A stretch of DNA of 64,000 bases from Actinomadura flavalba DSM 45200. GTDB lineage: Bacteria > Actinomycetota > Actinomycetes > Streptosporangiales > Streptosporangiaceae. The stretch covers positions 682,001-746,000 of the forward strand of contig NZ_KB894093.1 in assembly GCF_000374305.1 (NCBI RefSeq), read 5' to 3'. Position numbers and translations under genes: made by a program. The notes beneath the pieces are model-generated. The model ran no database searches. It was not told where the DNA came from and saw nothing but the letters and a program-made list of their open reading frames with translations. Shown here piece after piece: positions 1 through 8,776 of this stretch. Within the stretch, counting starts at the first letter, position 1; each line of letters opens with the position of its first letter.

Positions 1-96
1 GTTTCACTCCACGCACGAGACCTCCAACGTTCCAGTGTTCACTGGCAACGTATAGAGGGAGGACGGGCCCGGCAAGGCCCAAAAAGACAACCGTGT

Positions 97-1593
97 CTAA
101 GGCTGGTCCTCGTCCCGCAGGACGTAGATGGCACCGCCCCGGTTCTCGGTGCGGTCGTCCCGGGCGGCCCGGCGACGAGACGGCAGGACGGTGTCGGCGT
201 CCTCGAACTCCACGGGATCGGGGCGGTGCGGCGTCGGCTTGCCCGACGACTCCGGCTCGGCCGGACCCCGCTCCGGAACCGGCGGCAGCGGCGGACGGGG
301 CTCGGGCGGACGCCGGTGCGGCCGGGGCGGCTTCCGCTTCGGTTCGGCCGGACGGCGCAGCGCCCGCCAGTTCGCCAGCCACGCCGCGATCGCCGCCGCG
401 ATGCCGACCTCCAGCGCCGCCAGCAGACCGACCTGCCACGCCGAGGGCCCGACCGTCGCCATGCGCCCGCCGCCCAGCGGCCCGCCGGACGCCGCCGCCA
501 GCACCGCCGCCGCGACGCCGGTGAGCGCGCCCGTCAGGAAACCCCACAGCGGCGCGACCTCATAGGCGCGGGTCGGCATCGCGCGGACGGTCAGCGTCCC
601 GCCGACGGCGCCCGCCAGGAACGGCGCCGCCAGCGCGGGCAGCGACACCAGCGGCGCCGGGCCCGGCTCCGGCAGCGCCGCCAGCGGCGGGAACGCCGGG
701 ACCATGTCGAGGAAGACGCCGCTCGCCGACACGCTCGTGCCCGCCCCCACCGAGAACCCGGCACCGACCGCGTACGCCATGCCCCAGATGATCGCGTTCG
801 GCAGGAACGCCAGCTCCACCAGCAGGAGCAGCACGCCGCCGATGACGCCGGGCGCCAGGATGTCGTACTCGCGGACGGCTTCGGGCAGATGCATCGCCAG
901 CGACGCCCCGACCAGCAGCGCCCCCGTCCCGAGCAGCACCGCCAGCGCCCCCGCGACGCCCACCACCAGCGACCGGGCGCGGCCGGGCAGCAGCCGCAGC
1001 AGCGCGCCCAGACCCGAACGGACGCGGTGCCCCCGCGCGGCGACCAGCGCCCGCGCCGCACCGAGCCCGCCCGCCGCCAGCGCCACCAGGAAGCACGCCG
1101 TCAGCGCCTGCCACGCCGAAGGCCGGATGCGCGGCGACTCGGCGGCCAGCGCCAGCAGCGCCCCGAGCACCGCGTACGGCACGGCCAGCGCCAGCGCGAC
1201 CCGCGCCACGCCCCGGCGCGGACGGCGCGACGGCCCGCACGCGCGGATCATCCACCCGCCGCACCGGTACAGCAGCGTGCCGGGCAGCACGAGCAGGCCG
1301 AGCGGCAGCAGCCCCACGCGCCCGCCGGGCAGCGAGAACCCCGCGTGGTGCGCCACGAGCCAGAAGTTCACCGCCGTCCGGAACACGCCCGGCAGCCCGT
1401 GGCCGACGGCGGCGCGCGGTGCGGCGATCCAGCCGACCAGCGTGATCGTCAGCAGCAGGGTGAGCCCGATGCCCGCGCACCACACGGCGCCGACCAGGCC
1501 CGTGACGAACAGCGGGCGCGGCGGTCCGGCGGCCGGGCGCTCGTCCTCCTCGCCGGGGTCGGCCGGTCGTTGCTCCCGCGTCTCGTCGCTCAC
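97..1593 (-). CDS. DUF6350 family multi-pass membrane protein
   Basis: This 498-residue protein has about ten hydrophobic segments spread over residues 30-410, then a Pro/Arg/Glu-rich cytoplasmic tail from about 415 to 498. The hydrophobic pattern and its place downstream of sucC-sucD match the DUF6350 family, a conserved actinobacterial membrane protein usually found between sucCD and purN-purH. Its function is not established. No catalytic motif is visible. The short acidic N-terminus (MSDETREQR) precedes the first membrane segment, which supports this start. It is separated from sucD by a DUF4240 gene and a terminator, so it is probably transcribed on its own. The family call rests on topology and synteny. 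Confidence 0.75.
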   Translation of the reverse strand: MSDETREQRPADPGEEDERPAAGPPRPLFVTGLVGAVWCAGIGLTLLLTITLVGWIAAPRAAVGHGLPGVFRTAVNFWLVAHHAGFSLPGGRVGLLPLGLLVLPGTLLYRCGGWMIRACGPSRRPRRGVARVALALAVPYAVLGALLALAAESPRIRPSAWQALTACFLVALAAGGLGAARALVAARGHRVRSGLGALLRLLPGRARSLVVGVAGALAVLLGTGALLVGASLAMHLPEAVREYDILAPGVIGGVLLLLVELAFLPNAIIWGMAYAVGAGFSVGAGTSVSASGVFLDMVPAFPPLAALPEPGPAPLVSLPALAAPFLAGAVGGTLTVRAMPTRAYEVAPLWGFLTGALTGVAAAVLAAASGGPLGGGRMATVGPSAWQVGLLAALEVGIAAAIAAWLANWRALRRPAEPKRKPPRPHRRPPEPRPPLPPVPERGPAEPESSGKPTPHRPDPVEFEDADTVLPSRRRAARDDRTENRGGAIYVLRDEDQP

Positions 1594-1669
1594 CGTCCCA
1601 TGCTGGCACCGTCGCGACCCCGCGACGGCCCGCGCGCCCGGCGTGTCGCCTTTGTCGGCGCGGCGGCCG

Positions 1670-2197
1670 TCACGGGGCGGTGAGGAACATCCCGGTGAGG
1701 AGCGGCAGGCGGCGGCCGTTCTCGGCGCGGTCGTCGAAGTCCCAGAAGGGTTCGAGGGCCGGATAGTCGATCGTCCACGCGTCGGCGGGGATCACCTCGC
1801 CGAACGCGCGCCGGTGCGCGTCCCACGCGATGCCGAGCGCGGGCTCCCACTCCAGTTCCTCGCCGGTCTCGGCGGCGGCCCGGACGGCGGGGTGCACCGC
1901 GAGCGCGTCCGGATCGGCCACGGCCGCGGTGTAGGTCTCGCGGCCCTGGAGCAGCAGCCAGCCCCGGAAGTAGTCGAACCCGTCGTCGGACGACCCGCCG
2001 TTGATCAGGTACGCCGCGGCCCACAGCGGCGTCCGGTACGAGGCCGCGAGCAGGTTCCACAGCACCTGCTGCGCGGCGACGATCTCCGCGCGCGTCCGTC
2101 TGGCGAGCAGCGTCACGGCCCGTTCGACCGTCGCCTCGTCGGACCCGCCCTCGGCCCGCGCCTCGTCGATCAGCTTCCAGAACTCGTTCTCGTCCAC
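1670..2197 (-). CDS. DUF4240 domain-containing protein
   Basis: This 175-residue soluble protein begins MDENEFWKLIDEAR, the typical opening of DUF4240 proteins (FW.LI..A). The central part, with WAAAYLINGGSSDDGFDYF and a following FRGWLL segment, is the conserved family core; aromatic and acidic residues dominate. No enzymatic function is established for the family; members are common in actinomycetes as stand-alone genes. It is a cytoplasmic protein with no signal peptide or membrane segment. It lies between sucD and the DUF6350 gene, a pair that is usually closer together, and a strong hairpin separates it from sucD. Confidence 0.8.
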   Translation of the reverse strand: MDENEFWKLIDEARAEGGSDEATVERAVTLLARRTRAEIVAAQQVLWNLLAASYRTPLWAAAYLINGGSSDDGFDYFRGWLLLQGRETYTAAVADPDALAVHPAVRAAAETGEELEWEPALGIAWDAHRRAFGEVIPADAWTIDYPALEPFWDFDDRAENGRRLPLLTGMFLTAP

Positions 2198-2235
2198 GGC
2201 ACGCAGCCTGCCAGCCGCCTCCGACAGAAACGGAA

Positions 2236-2269
2236 GGACGCCCGCGCCGCCGAGGCGGCGCGGGCGTCC
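2236..2269 (-). terminator. Terminator hairpin after sucCD
   Basis: A perfect 16-bp inverted repeat (left arm 2236-2251, right arm 2254-2269, GGACGCCCGCGCCGCC and its complement) lies just downstream of the sucD stop codon. It has no marked U-tract, as is common in GC-rich actinomycetes. It most likely ends the sucC-sucD transcript. Confidence 0.75.
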
Positions 2270-2286
2270 CGCGCGTCCGGACCGGT

Positions 2287-3183
2287 CTAGCCGATCGTCT
2301 GCATCAGCTCGCGCATCAGCACGGCCGTCTCGCTCGGAGTCTTGCCGACGCGGACGCCGACCTTCTCCAGCGCTTCCTTCTTGGCCTGGGCGGTACCGGC
2401 GGAGCCGGAGACGATGGCGCCAGCGTGGCCCATCGTCTTGCCCTCGGGGGCGGTGAAGCCCGCGACGTAGCCGACGACCGGCTTGGTGACGTGCTCGGCG
2501 ATGTAGGCCGCGGCACGCTCCTCGGCGTCGCCGCCGATCTCGCCGATCATCACGATGGCGTCGGTCTCCGGGTCGTCCTGGAACGCCTGGAGCGCGTCGA
2601 TGTGGGTGGTGCCGATGATCGGGTCACCGCCGATGCCGACGCAGGTGGAGAAGCCGATGTCGCGCAGCTCGTACATCATCTGGTACGTCAGCGTGCCCGA
2701 CTTCGACACCAGGCCGATGCGGCCGGGCGTCGTGATGTCGGCCGGGATGATGCCCGCGTTCGACTTGCCCGGGGACGCGATGCCGGGGCAGTTCGGCCCG
2801 ATGATGCGGGTCGCGTTGCCCTTCTCCGTGGCGTACGCCCAGAAGTAGGCGGTGTCGTGCACCGGGATGCCCTCGGTGATGACGACGCACAGCGGGATGC
2901 CGGCGTCGACGGCCTCGACGACCGCGTCCTTGGTGAACTTCGGCGGGACGAAGACGACGGAGACGTCCGCGCCGGTCCGCTCCATCGCCTCGGCGACGGT
3001 GCCGAACACCGGCAGCTCGGTGCCGTCGAAGTCGACGCTCTGCCCGGCCTTGCGGGCGTTCACACCGCCGACGACCTGCGCGCCCGAGGCGAGCATGCGG
3101 CGGGAGTGCTTCATGCCCTCCGAGCCGGTCATGCCCTGGACGATGATCTTGCTGTTCTCGGTCAGCCAGATGGCCATGTTCAT
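2287..3183 (-). CDS. sucD: Succinyl-CoA ligase, alpha subunit
   Basis: Alpha subunit of succinyl-CoA synthetase, which interconverts succinyl-CoA and succinate with ADP or GDP phosphorylation in the TCA cycle. The 298 residues match the family length. The N-terminal CoA-binding Rossmann domain shows [11 protein letters not shown] and [21 protein letters not shown] and the nucleotide-loop region [12 protein letters not shown] follow. The phosphohistidine is expected near residue 250, in the [15 protein letters not shown] segment (H of GHAGAI). The ATG overlaps the sucC stop by 4 nt, so the two subunits are translationally coupled. A second in-frame ATG two codons downstream is an alternative start. 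Confidence 0.97.
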   Translation of the reverse strand: MNMAIWLTENSKIIVQGMTGSEGMKHSRRMLASGAQVVGGVNARKAGQSVDFDGTELPVFGTVAEAMERTGADVSVVFVPPKFTKDAVVEAVDAGIPLCVVITEGIPVHDTAYFWAYATEKGNATRIIGPNCPGIASPGKSNAGIIPADITTPGRIGLVSKSGTLTYQMMYELRDIGFSTCVGIGGDPIIGTTHIDALQAFQDDPETDAIVMIGEIGGDAEERAAAYIAEHVTKPVVGYVAGFTAPEGKTMGHAGAIVSGSAGTAQAKKEALEKVGVRVGKTPSETAVLMRELMQTIG

Positions 3184-4358
3184 GCACCTGCCGCGGCGAG
3201 TTCGGCGGCGCGCTCGGCCGCGTCGTCCATGGTGTCGACCTGCTGGACGCCGGGCAGCGCCGCGTCGGTCAGGATCTGCCGGCCCAGCTCGGCGTTGTTG
3301 CCGTCGAGCCGGACGGCCAGCGGGCGGTCCACGGTCTCGCCGCGGTCGGCCAGCAGCTTGTAGGCCGCGACGATGCCGTTGGCGACCGCGTCGCAGGCGG
3401 TGATGCCGCCGAAGACGTTGACGAACACCGACTTCACCGACGGGTCCGACAGGACGATCTCCAGGCTGTCGGCCATGACCTCGGCCGACGCGCCGCCGCC
3501 GATGTCGAGGAAGTTGGCGGGCTTCTGCCCGCCGTGCGCCTCACCGGCGTAGGACACGACGTCGAGCGTGGACATGACCAGGCCCGCGCCGTTGCCGATG
3601 ATGCCGACGCTGCCGTCGAGCTTGACGTAGTTGAGGTCCTTGGCCTGCGCCGCCGCCTCCAGCGGGTCGGTGGCGTCCTTGTCCTCGAACTTGGCGTGCT
3701 CCTGGCGGAACCCGGCGTTGTCGTCCAGCGTGACCTTGCCGTCGAGCGCCTTCACCTCGCCCGACGCCGTCAGGATCAGCGGGTTCACCTCGACGAGGGT
3801 GGCGTCCTCGTCGGTGAAGACGGCCCACAGCTTCTCGATGAGCTCGGCGGCGCCGTCGAGCGCCTGCTCGGGCAGCCGGCCCTGCTCGGCGATGGCGCGG
3901 GCGGCGGCCCGGTCGATGCCGGTCAGCGGGGAGACCGGGACGAGCGCCAGCCGGTCGTGCGGCACCTCCTCGATCTCCATGCCGCCCTCGACGGAGCAGA
4001 TGGACAGGAAGGTGCGGTTCGCGCGGTCGAGCAGGAAGGAGAAGTAGTACTCCTCCGCGATCGCGCTGCCCTCTTCGACCAGGACCTTGTGGACCGTGTG
4101 GCCCTTGATGTCCATGCCGAGGATCTGACCGGCGAGGGATTCGGCCTCGTCCGCGTCGTCGGCGAGCTTCACGCCACCGGCCTTGCCGCGGCCGCCGGTC
4201 TTCACCTGGGCCTTGACGACGACCTTCTTGCTGCCCGCGGCGAACAGTTCCGCCGCGATGGCACGCGCTTCCTGGGGTGTCCGGGCGACCTTGCCGGTAG
4301 GCACCGGTACCCCGTACTCGGCGAAGAGTTCCTTCGCCTGATGTTCGAACAGGTCCAC
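3180..4358 (-). CDS. sucC: Succinyl-CoA ligase [ADP-forming], beta subunit
   Basis: Beta subunit of succinyl-CoA synthetase; it carries the ATP-grasp domain and the nucleotide specificity. The 392-residue protein starts [20 protein letters not shown], the canonical N-terminus, from a GTG codon with AAGGA about 6 nt upstream. [20 protein letters not shown] is the ATP-grasp nucleotide-binding region; VEVNPLIL and the [15 protein letters not shown] segment are conserved family blocks. It forms a two-gene operon with sucD (4-nt overlap). About 270 bp separate it from the divergent hydrolase gene, leaving room for its promoter. Confidence 0.97.
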   Translation of the reverse strand: MDLFEHQAKELFAEYGVPVPTGKVARTPQEARAIAAELFAAGSKKVVVKAQVKTGGRGKAGGVKLADDADEAESLAGQILGMDIKGHTVHKVLVEEGSAIAEEYYFSFLLDRANRTFLSICSVEGGMEIEEVPHDRLALVPVSPLTGIDRAAARAIAEQGRLPEQALDGAAELIEKLWAVFTDEDATLVEVNPLILTASGEVKALDGKVTLDDNAGFRQEHAKFEDKDATDPLEAAAQAKDLNYVKLDGSVGIIGNGAGLVMSTLDVVSYAGEAHGGQKPANFLDIGGGASAEVMADSLEIVLSDPSVKSVFVNVFGGITACDAVANGIVAAYKLLADRGETVDRPLAVRLDGNNAELGRQILTDAALPGVQQVDTMDDAAERAAELAAAGA

Positions 4359-4626
4359 GAGGCGTCCTTATACGGATCGACAGCCAATGACCACGAGTGG
4401 TGCACGGTGTCCGTGCGGTCGCCACATCGCGGTCCGCTCCGTCGATGCAGCCTAGTCCTCCTGCCTTCATGGTCGCGCCTTCGGGTACGTCCCCGTCATG
4501 GCCGCAGGTCGGCGCGGACGTCCGGGCGGTACGACGGAGGCCGCTGAAATGCTTTGGAATGAGGTGGTATTTGATGATGTTGGGTGTACTTGGTCACGCC
4601 GGAAATTGACAGGGGGACGAACAGCG
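4359..4626. other. Divergent intergenic region, sucC and GH15-like gene
   Basis: No gene is supported in this stretch between two divergent genes. It must hold the promoters of sucCD and of the hydrolase. The part nearest the hydrolase is noticeably more AT-rich than the coding DNA. No box was clear enough to assign. Confidence 0.5.
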
Positions 4627-6096
4627 GTGACGAGGCGGGTGCCGACGGTCCGTGCCGCGCGCTGGCGGCGGGTGCGGCGCGTCGCCGCGCTGACGCTGGC
4701 CGCCGCGCTGGTCGCCACCTGCGGCGCCACCGCCGGGCCCGAGTCCGGCGTGCCGCGCTGGTCGAGCCCCGGCCTGGTCGGCGGTGGCGGCTGGCCGTTC
4801 GCCGGGGTGCCGCTGCCTCCCGTGGACGCCGAGGACGCCGTCTACCTGCCGGACAGTTCCGTCGTGCGGCTCGCCGACGGAACCGTCCGGCTGGTCCCGT
4901 TCGGCGGCCGCTCCGCCATCACCGTCGAGATCGATGATCCGCGCGTCAACGCGGCCGTTCTGGCGGACAACGCCTGGTTGAACCGCGGGACCGTTCCCGG
5001 GCTGGGCGTCGCGCCGCCCGCGTCCGGCGCGGTCTACCGGGACATGGCCGCGCGGGCGCTGCTCGACCTGCGGTTGCTGACGCGGCCCAACGGCGCGTCG
5101 CTGGCGTCCTGGTACGGGGCGTGGCGGTACGCGTGGCCGCGCGACTCGGCGTTCACGGCGGCGGCGTTCGTGCGCACGGGCCATCCGGAGGAGGCACGGC
5201 GCGTCCTGCGGTTCCTGGCGCGGGTGCAGACCGACGGCGGCCTGTGGGCGGCCCGGTACAAGCCGGACGGATCGCCCGTCGTGGACGGCCGTGACCCGCA
5301 GCTCGACTCGCTCGGCTGGGTGCTGTGGGCGAGCTGGCTCGTCCGGCACGAGAACCCCGAGGCCGCCGCGCAGATGCGGGAGCTGTGGCCGATGGTGCGG
5401 CGCGCCGCCGACCGGCTCGCCGCGTCGCTGCGCCGCGACGGGCTGCCGCCGCCGTCCTCGGACTACTTCGAGCGCGACCCCGGCTCCGAGGAGGACCCGG
5501 ACAGCCCGACGCTCGGCGTCGCCGGGCCGGTGCTGGCCGGGCTGCGGTCGGCCGCCGCGTTCGCGCGCGAGACCGGGCGCACCGACGAGGCGTCCCGCTG
5601 GCAGGGCGCCGCCGACCGGATGCACACGGCCGTCGAGAGGCGGTTCGCGCCGCACGGCTACCCGCGCTCACCCGTGCGCGGCGGGCTGATGGACACGTCC
5701 GTGACGTTCCTCGCGCCGCCGTTCGCGCCGCCGCACCCCGGTGTCGCGGCGGCCACGGCCGACGCCGTCCGGAAGCAGACGCTGCCCAACGGGGGCGTCC
5801 TGCCGGGCGAGAAGTGGCGCGGGAACAAGAAGATCGCGTGGACGCCGGAGGTCGCGCTGTTCGCGCTCGCCGACGCGGCGTCGGGCCGTTCCGCCGCCGC
5901 CGTCGCGCGGCTGGACTGGCTCGCCCGGCACCGCACGACGCTCGGCGCGCTGCCCGAGAAGGTGGACGGCAACGGCGATCCGGCGGCGGTCGCGCCGCTC
6001 GGCTGGACGGCGTCGCTGGTGGTGCTGGCGCTCAGCGCGCTGGAGGAGCCGCTGCCGGTTCCGGGCGCCGAACCCCTCCCTGTGCCGAACCGCTGA
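4627..6096 (+). CDS. Secreted glycoside hydrolase family 15-like protein
   Basis: The 489-residue protein is predicted to hydrolyse alpha-glucosidic bonds outside the membrane. After an Arg-rich N-terminus comes a hydrophobic export signal (AALTLAAALVATCGATAG, about residues 18-35); a Cys near the cleavage site makes lipidation possible, but the lipobox is poor (Thr at -1). The mature part has the (alpha/alpha)6 features of GH15: WRYAWPRDSAF (about residue 170), QLDSLGWVLWA, WTPEVALFAL, and LPEKVDGNG near the C-terminus, where GH15 enzymes carry their catalytic base Glu. The GTG at 4627 was chosen because AGGGGGA lies about 9 nt upstream; longer in-frame extensions read as non-coding. It ends 2 nt before the convergent TSUP gene. 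Substrate is unknown. Confidence 0.8.
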   Translation: MTRRVPTVRAARWRRVRRVAALTLAAALVATCGATAGPESGVPRWSSPGLVGGGGWPFAGVPLPPVDAEDAVYLPDSSVVRLADGTVRLVPFGGRSAITVEIDDPRVNAAVLADNAWLNRGTVPGLGVAPPASGAVYRDMAARALLDLRLLTRPNGASLASWYGAWRYAWPRDSAFTAAAFVRTGHPEEARRVLRFLARVQTDGGLWAARYKPDGSPVVDGRDPQLDSLGWVLWASWLVRHENPEAAAQMRELWPMVRRAADRLAASLRRDGLPPPSSDYFERDPGSEEDPDSPTLGVAGPVLAGLRSAAAFARETGRTDEASRWQGAADRMHTAVERRFAPHGYPRSPVRGGLMDTSVTFLAPPFAPPHPGVAAATADAVRKQTLPNGGVLPGEKWRGNKKIAWTPEVALFALADAASGRSAAAVARLDWLARHRTTLGALPEKVDGNGDPAAVAPLGWTASLVVLALSALEEPLPVPGAEPLPVPNR

Positions 6097-6098
6097 CG

Positions 6099-6863
6099 TC
6101 AGCCGAACTGCTCGATGCCGAGGCGGATCACCATGCCGGTGACCACCACGAGCAGGACGGCCCGGACGAACCCGGCGCCCCGGGCGATCGCCATCCGCGC
6201 GCCGAGCTGCGCGCCGAGGATGTTCCCGACGGCCATCGCGGCGCCGAGCGTCCACAGCACGTGCCCCTGGGACGCGAACACCAGCAGCGCACCGAGGTTC
6301 GTGCCGGTATTGATGATCTTGGCGTTGGCGGACGCGTTGACGAAGTCGCTGCCGAGCAGCGCGGTGAACGCCAGCACCAGGAACGTGCCCGTGCCGGGGC
6401 CGACGAGCCCGTCGTAGAAGGCGATCGCGACGCCCGGCACGAGGACGGCGGCGGCGATGCGGCGGCGCGTGCGCAGCACCGGCTTCGGCAGCCGGCCGAG
6501 GCTCGGGCGCAGCACGACGATCGCGGCGACCGACAGCAGCACGACCATGATGATCGGGCGCAGCAGCGCCGAGGAGATCGCGGTGGCCGTCAGCGCGCCG
6601 AGCGCCGCGCAGCCCACCGCGAGCACTCCGGCGGGCACCGCGACCTGGAGGTCGGGTTTGGCCCGGCGGGTGTAGGCGATCGCGGCCGTCGTCGTACCCG
6701 CGATCGAGGCGAGCTTGTTGGTGGCGAGCGCGGTGACGGGCTGGCCGGGGCCGAGCAGCATGAGCGCGGGGAGCTGGATCAGCCCGCCGCCGCCCACCAC
6801 CGCGTCCACCCAGCCCGCGGCGACGGCGGCGGCGAGCAGCAGGACGAGGTGCTCGGTGGCCAC
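6099..6863 (-). CDS. TSUP family (TauE/SafE) anion exporter
   Basis: This 254-residue integral membrane protein has about eight hydrophobic helices. The N-terminal GWVDAVVGGGGLIQLPALML is the first half of the signature repeated in the TSUP/TauE/SafE family, and the second repeat appears as ALGDS-type helix-turn segments near YDGLVGPGTGTFL. Family members move sulfite, sulfoacetate or other organosulfur anions across the membrane; the substrate here is not predictable. The GTG at 6863 was chosen because GGAG precedes it closely and it puts the first helix at the N-terminus; an upstream ATG at 6929 would add 22 poorly conserved residues. It is divergent from spo0M, with a BlaI-like box between them. 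Confidence 0.85.
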   Translation of the reverse strand: MATEHLVLLLAAAVAAGWVDAVVGGGGLIQLPALMLLGPGQPVTALATNKLASIAGTTTAAIAYTRRAKPDLQVAVPAGVLAVGCAALGALTATAISSALLRPIIMVVLLSVAAIVVLRPSLGRLPKPVLRTRRRIAAAVLVPGVAIAFYDGLVGPGTGTFLVLAFTALLGSDFVNASANAKIINTGTNLGALLVFASQGHVLWTLGAAMAVGNILGAQLGARMAIARGAGFVRAVLLVVVTGMVIRLGIEQFG

Positions 6864-6948
6864 GGCGGCTCCCGTAAGGAGTGAAGAAATGGTCGCGCAT
6901 GACAGTAGCCGATGTGCGGCAAAGCCCATCGCGGCGGGGCGTTCTTGT

Positions 6949-6964
6949 AATTACACTTGTCGTA
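6949..6964. promoter_or_regulatory. BlaI-like operator A (upstream of spo0M)
   Basis: The sequence AATTACACTTGTCGTA matches the boxes at 8705 and 10024 at most positions (TAC in the left half, TGT and TA in the right half). The box lies 28 bp before the likely spo0M GTG. A further inverted repeat (CACTTGT at 6954-6960, ACAAGTG at 6971-6977) overlaps it. Binding by the local BlaI protein is inferred from the shared motif. Confidence 0.6.
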
Positions 6965-6992
6965 CTTCGGACAAGTGAAAAGAGGGACCGTG

Positions 6993-8048
6993 GTGTTCAA
7001 GCTGTTCGGCGCGTTCGGCGCGGACGGGCCGTCCGTCGAGACCGTCCTCACCGGCGCGCATCTGCTTCCCGGCGACACCCTGCACGGCGAGATCCACCTG
7101 CGCGGCGGCGGGCACGACGCCCACGTCGAGCAGGTGACGCTCGCCTTCGTCGCCGTCGTCGAGGTCGGCGACGACGCCGGGGAGGCCGCGCGCGAGTTCC
7201 ACCGCTGGGCCGTGACGGGGCCGTTCACCTTGCCCGCGGGCCAATCCGTGACCGTGCCGTTCGCGCTGCCGACGCCGTGGGAGCTGCCGGTCGGCACCGT
7301 GTACGGACAGCCCCTGCACGGGACGACGCTCGCCGTCCGCACCGAGCTGGAGATCTCCGGCGCCGTCGACCAGGGCGACCTGGACGCCGTCACGGTCGGC
7401 CCGCTGGCCTCGCAGCAGCGCGTTCTGGACGCTTTCGCGACGCTCGGGTTCCACTTCACCGGCGCCGACCTGGAAGAGGGATACCTTTCGGGCGTCGCGC
7501 AGGAATTGCCGTTCTACCAGGAGATCGAATTCGCGCCCCCGGGTGAATACGCGGGCCGGATCAGCGAGGTCGAACTCACCTTCGTCGCCTCGCCGCACGG
7601 GCTCACGGTCGTGCTGGAGGCCGACGGCGCGTCCGACGACGTCTACGGCCGGTTCGCCCTGTCCCACGACGAAGCCCTCTACCACCCGTGGGAGCAGTCC
7701 CTCACGAACTGGCTGCACGCCGCCGCCGGGCACTCCCACGGCCACGGCGACGGGCACGGGCACTCCGGTGGGCCCGGCTGGGGCGGTGTCGCGGCGGCGG
7801 GCGTCGGCGGCGTCGCCGCGGGCGCGGCCGTCGGCTACCTCGCGAGCGAGGCCCTGAGCGACGACGACGAGGAGGAGGACGAGCCCGAGAACGTCGTCGG
7901 CGACGTCCAGGCCGTCATCGACCAGGCCACCGCCGCCGCCTACCAGGAGGCGTACGAGGACGCGATCGAGGAGGCCGTCGAGGAGGCGTACGAGGACGCC
8001 TACGAAGAGGCGTACGAGGAGGCCACCGAAGAGTTCGCCGACGACTGA
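6993..8048 (+). CDS. Spo0M-like arrestin-fold sporulation/stress protein
   Basis: About 351 residues. The N-terminal 240 residues are a two-lobed beta-sandwich of the Spo0M/arrestin type: LFGAFGADGPSVETVL, a PGDTLHGEIHLRGG turn, and FALPTPWELPVGTVYG are the family blocks. Spo0M proteins are cytoplasmic factors tied to sporulation control and cell-envelope stress. The C-terminal addition is unusual: a His/Gly stretch (GHSHGHGDGHGHSGG, about 245-260), a Gly/Ala segment that could insert in a membrane, then a strongly acidic AYE/D-rich tail. The GTG at 6993 was chosen because AGAGGG lies 6 nt upstream; GTG at 6990 or 6975 is also possible. It ends convergently with terD over a shared terminator. 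Confidence 0.85.
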   Translation: MFKLFGAFGADGPSVETVLTGAHLLPGDTLHGEIHLRGGGHDAHVEQVTLAFVAVVEVGDDAGEAAREFHRWAVTGPFTLPAGQSVTVPFALPTPWELPVGTVYGQPLHGTTLAVRTELEISGAVDQGDLDAVTVGPLASQQRVLDAFATLGFHFTGADLEEGYLSGVAQELPFYQEIEFAPPGEYAGRISEVELTFVASPHGLTVVLEADGASDDVYGRFALSHDEALYHPWEQSLTNWLHAAAGHSHGHGDGHGHSGGPGWGGVAAAGVGGVAAGAAVGYLASEALSDDDEEEDEPENVVGDVQAVIDQATAAAYQEAYEDAIEEAVEEAYEDAYEEAYEEATEEFADD

Positions 8049-8061
8049 CGCCGCGCCGGAG

Positions 8062-8087
8062 CGGGCGGGGGCGGCCACCCCCGCCCG
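8062..8087. terminator. Bidirectional terminator, spo0M and terD
   Basis: A 10-bp perfect GC stem (CGGGCGGGGG at 8062-8071 and its complement at 8078-8087) with a 6-nt loop lies in the short gap between two convergent stop codons. It can serve both strands. Confidence 0.75.
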
Positions 8088-8096
8088 CCCGGGTGG

Positions 8097-8669
8097 TCAG
8101 GCGTGGGCGGCGACCGCCGGGAGCATGTCCTGGACGGTGCGCCCGGCGGCGGGCTCGCCGATCGCGTTCAGCTTCCAGCCGTCGCCCTGGCGGTAGATGC
8201 GGGCCATCACCATCGCGGTGTGGGAGCCGCCGCCCGTCAGTTCGTAGCGGGCCAGTTCCTGGCCGGTGGTCTCGTCGACCAGGCGGCAGAACGCGTTGGC
8301 GACGACGTCGAACGTCTGGCCGCTGAACGAGTTGACCGTGAACACCAGCGCGGTGACGTGCGGCGGGACGCGGCCGAGGTCGACGCCGATGGTCTCGTCG
8401 TCGCCGTCACCGGCGCCGGTCAGGTTGTCGCCGCTGTGCCGGATCGAGCCGTCGTCGCTGGTGAGCTTGCCGAAGTAGATGACGTCGGCGACCTGGCCGT
8501 CGGCGAACAGGACGCACGTGGCGTCCAGGTCGATCTCCTGGTCGCGTGCGCCGAAGAAGCCCTTCTTCTTGACCGCGTCCCAGCCGAGCCCCATCCGGAC
8601 CTGGGTGAGCGCGTCGCCGCTCCCCTTCTCCAGCGAGATCCGCTGTCCCTTGACCAACGACACCGACAT
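8097..8669 (-). CDS. terD: TerD family tellurium resistance/stress protein
   Basis: TerD domain protein of 190 residues, the standard length. It opens MSVSLVKGQRISLEK, the diagnostic N-terminus (sLxKGqrvsL.k), followed by GLGWDAV and DLDATCVLF. The DGSIRHSGDNLTGAGDGDDE segment and IGVDLGRVP hold the acidic residues that form the calcium-binding sites of TerD proteins, and the C-terminal MARIYRQGDGWKLNAIGE is also conserved. These proteins act in poorly understood stress responses (tellurite, phage, envelope damage) near the membrane. The ATG follows AGGGGATG. It is divergent from blaI; the BlaI-like box at 8705 lies 35 bp before its start. Confidence 0.95.
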   Translation of the reverse strand: MSVSLVKGQRISLEKGSGDALTQVRMGLGWDAVKKKGFFGARDQEIDLDATCVLFADGQVADVIYFGKLTSDDGSIRHSGDNLTGAGDGDDETIGVDLGRVPPHVTALVFTVNSFSGQTFDVVANAFCRLVDETTGQELARYELTGGGSHTAMVMARIYRQGDGWKLNAIGEPAAGRTVQDMLPAVAAHA

Positions 8670-8704
8670 GGTTCATCCCCTCGACGTTGAGCCTACGGGG
8701 CGGA

Positions 8705-8720
8705 TACTACACGTGTAATA
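8705..8720. promoter_or_regulatory. BlaI-like operator B (terD / blaI divergent region)
   Basis: TACTACACGTGTAATA is a near-perfect 16-bp palindrome with the TACA/TGTA half-sites typical of BlaI/MecI operators. It lies between the divergent terD and blaI genes, so one dimer site could control both and give autoregulation. Closely related boxes sit at 6949 and 10024. Confidence 0.75.
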
Positions 8721-8776
8721 AAGATCGTCTCGGTACTCTGTGGACAACCGTCCGCACCCACACGAAGGCACCACCG

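Noticed and set aside
1..96. Terminator for the DUF6350 gene
   Set aside because: Only a weak 5-bp GC hairpin is seen, with the T run on the wrong side for the minus strand.
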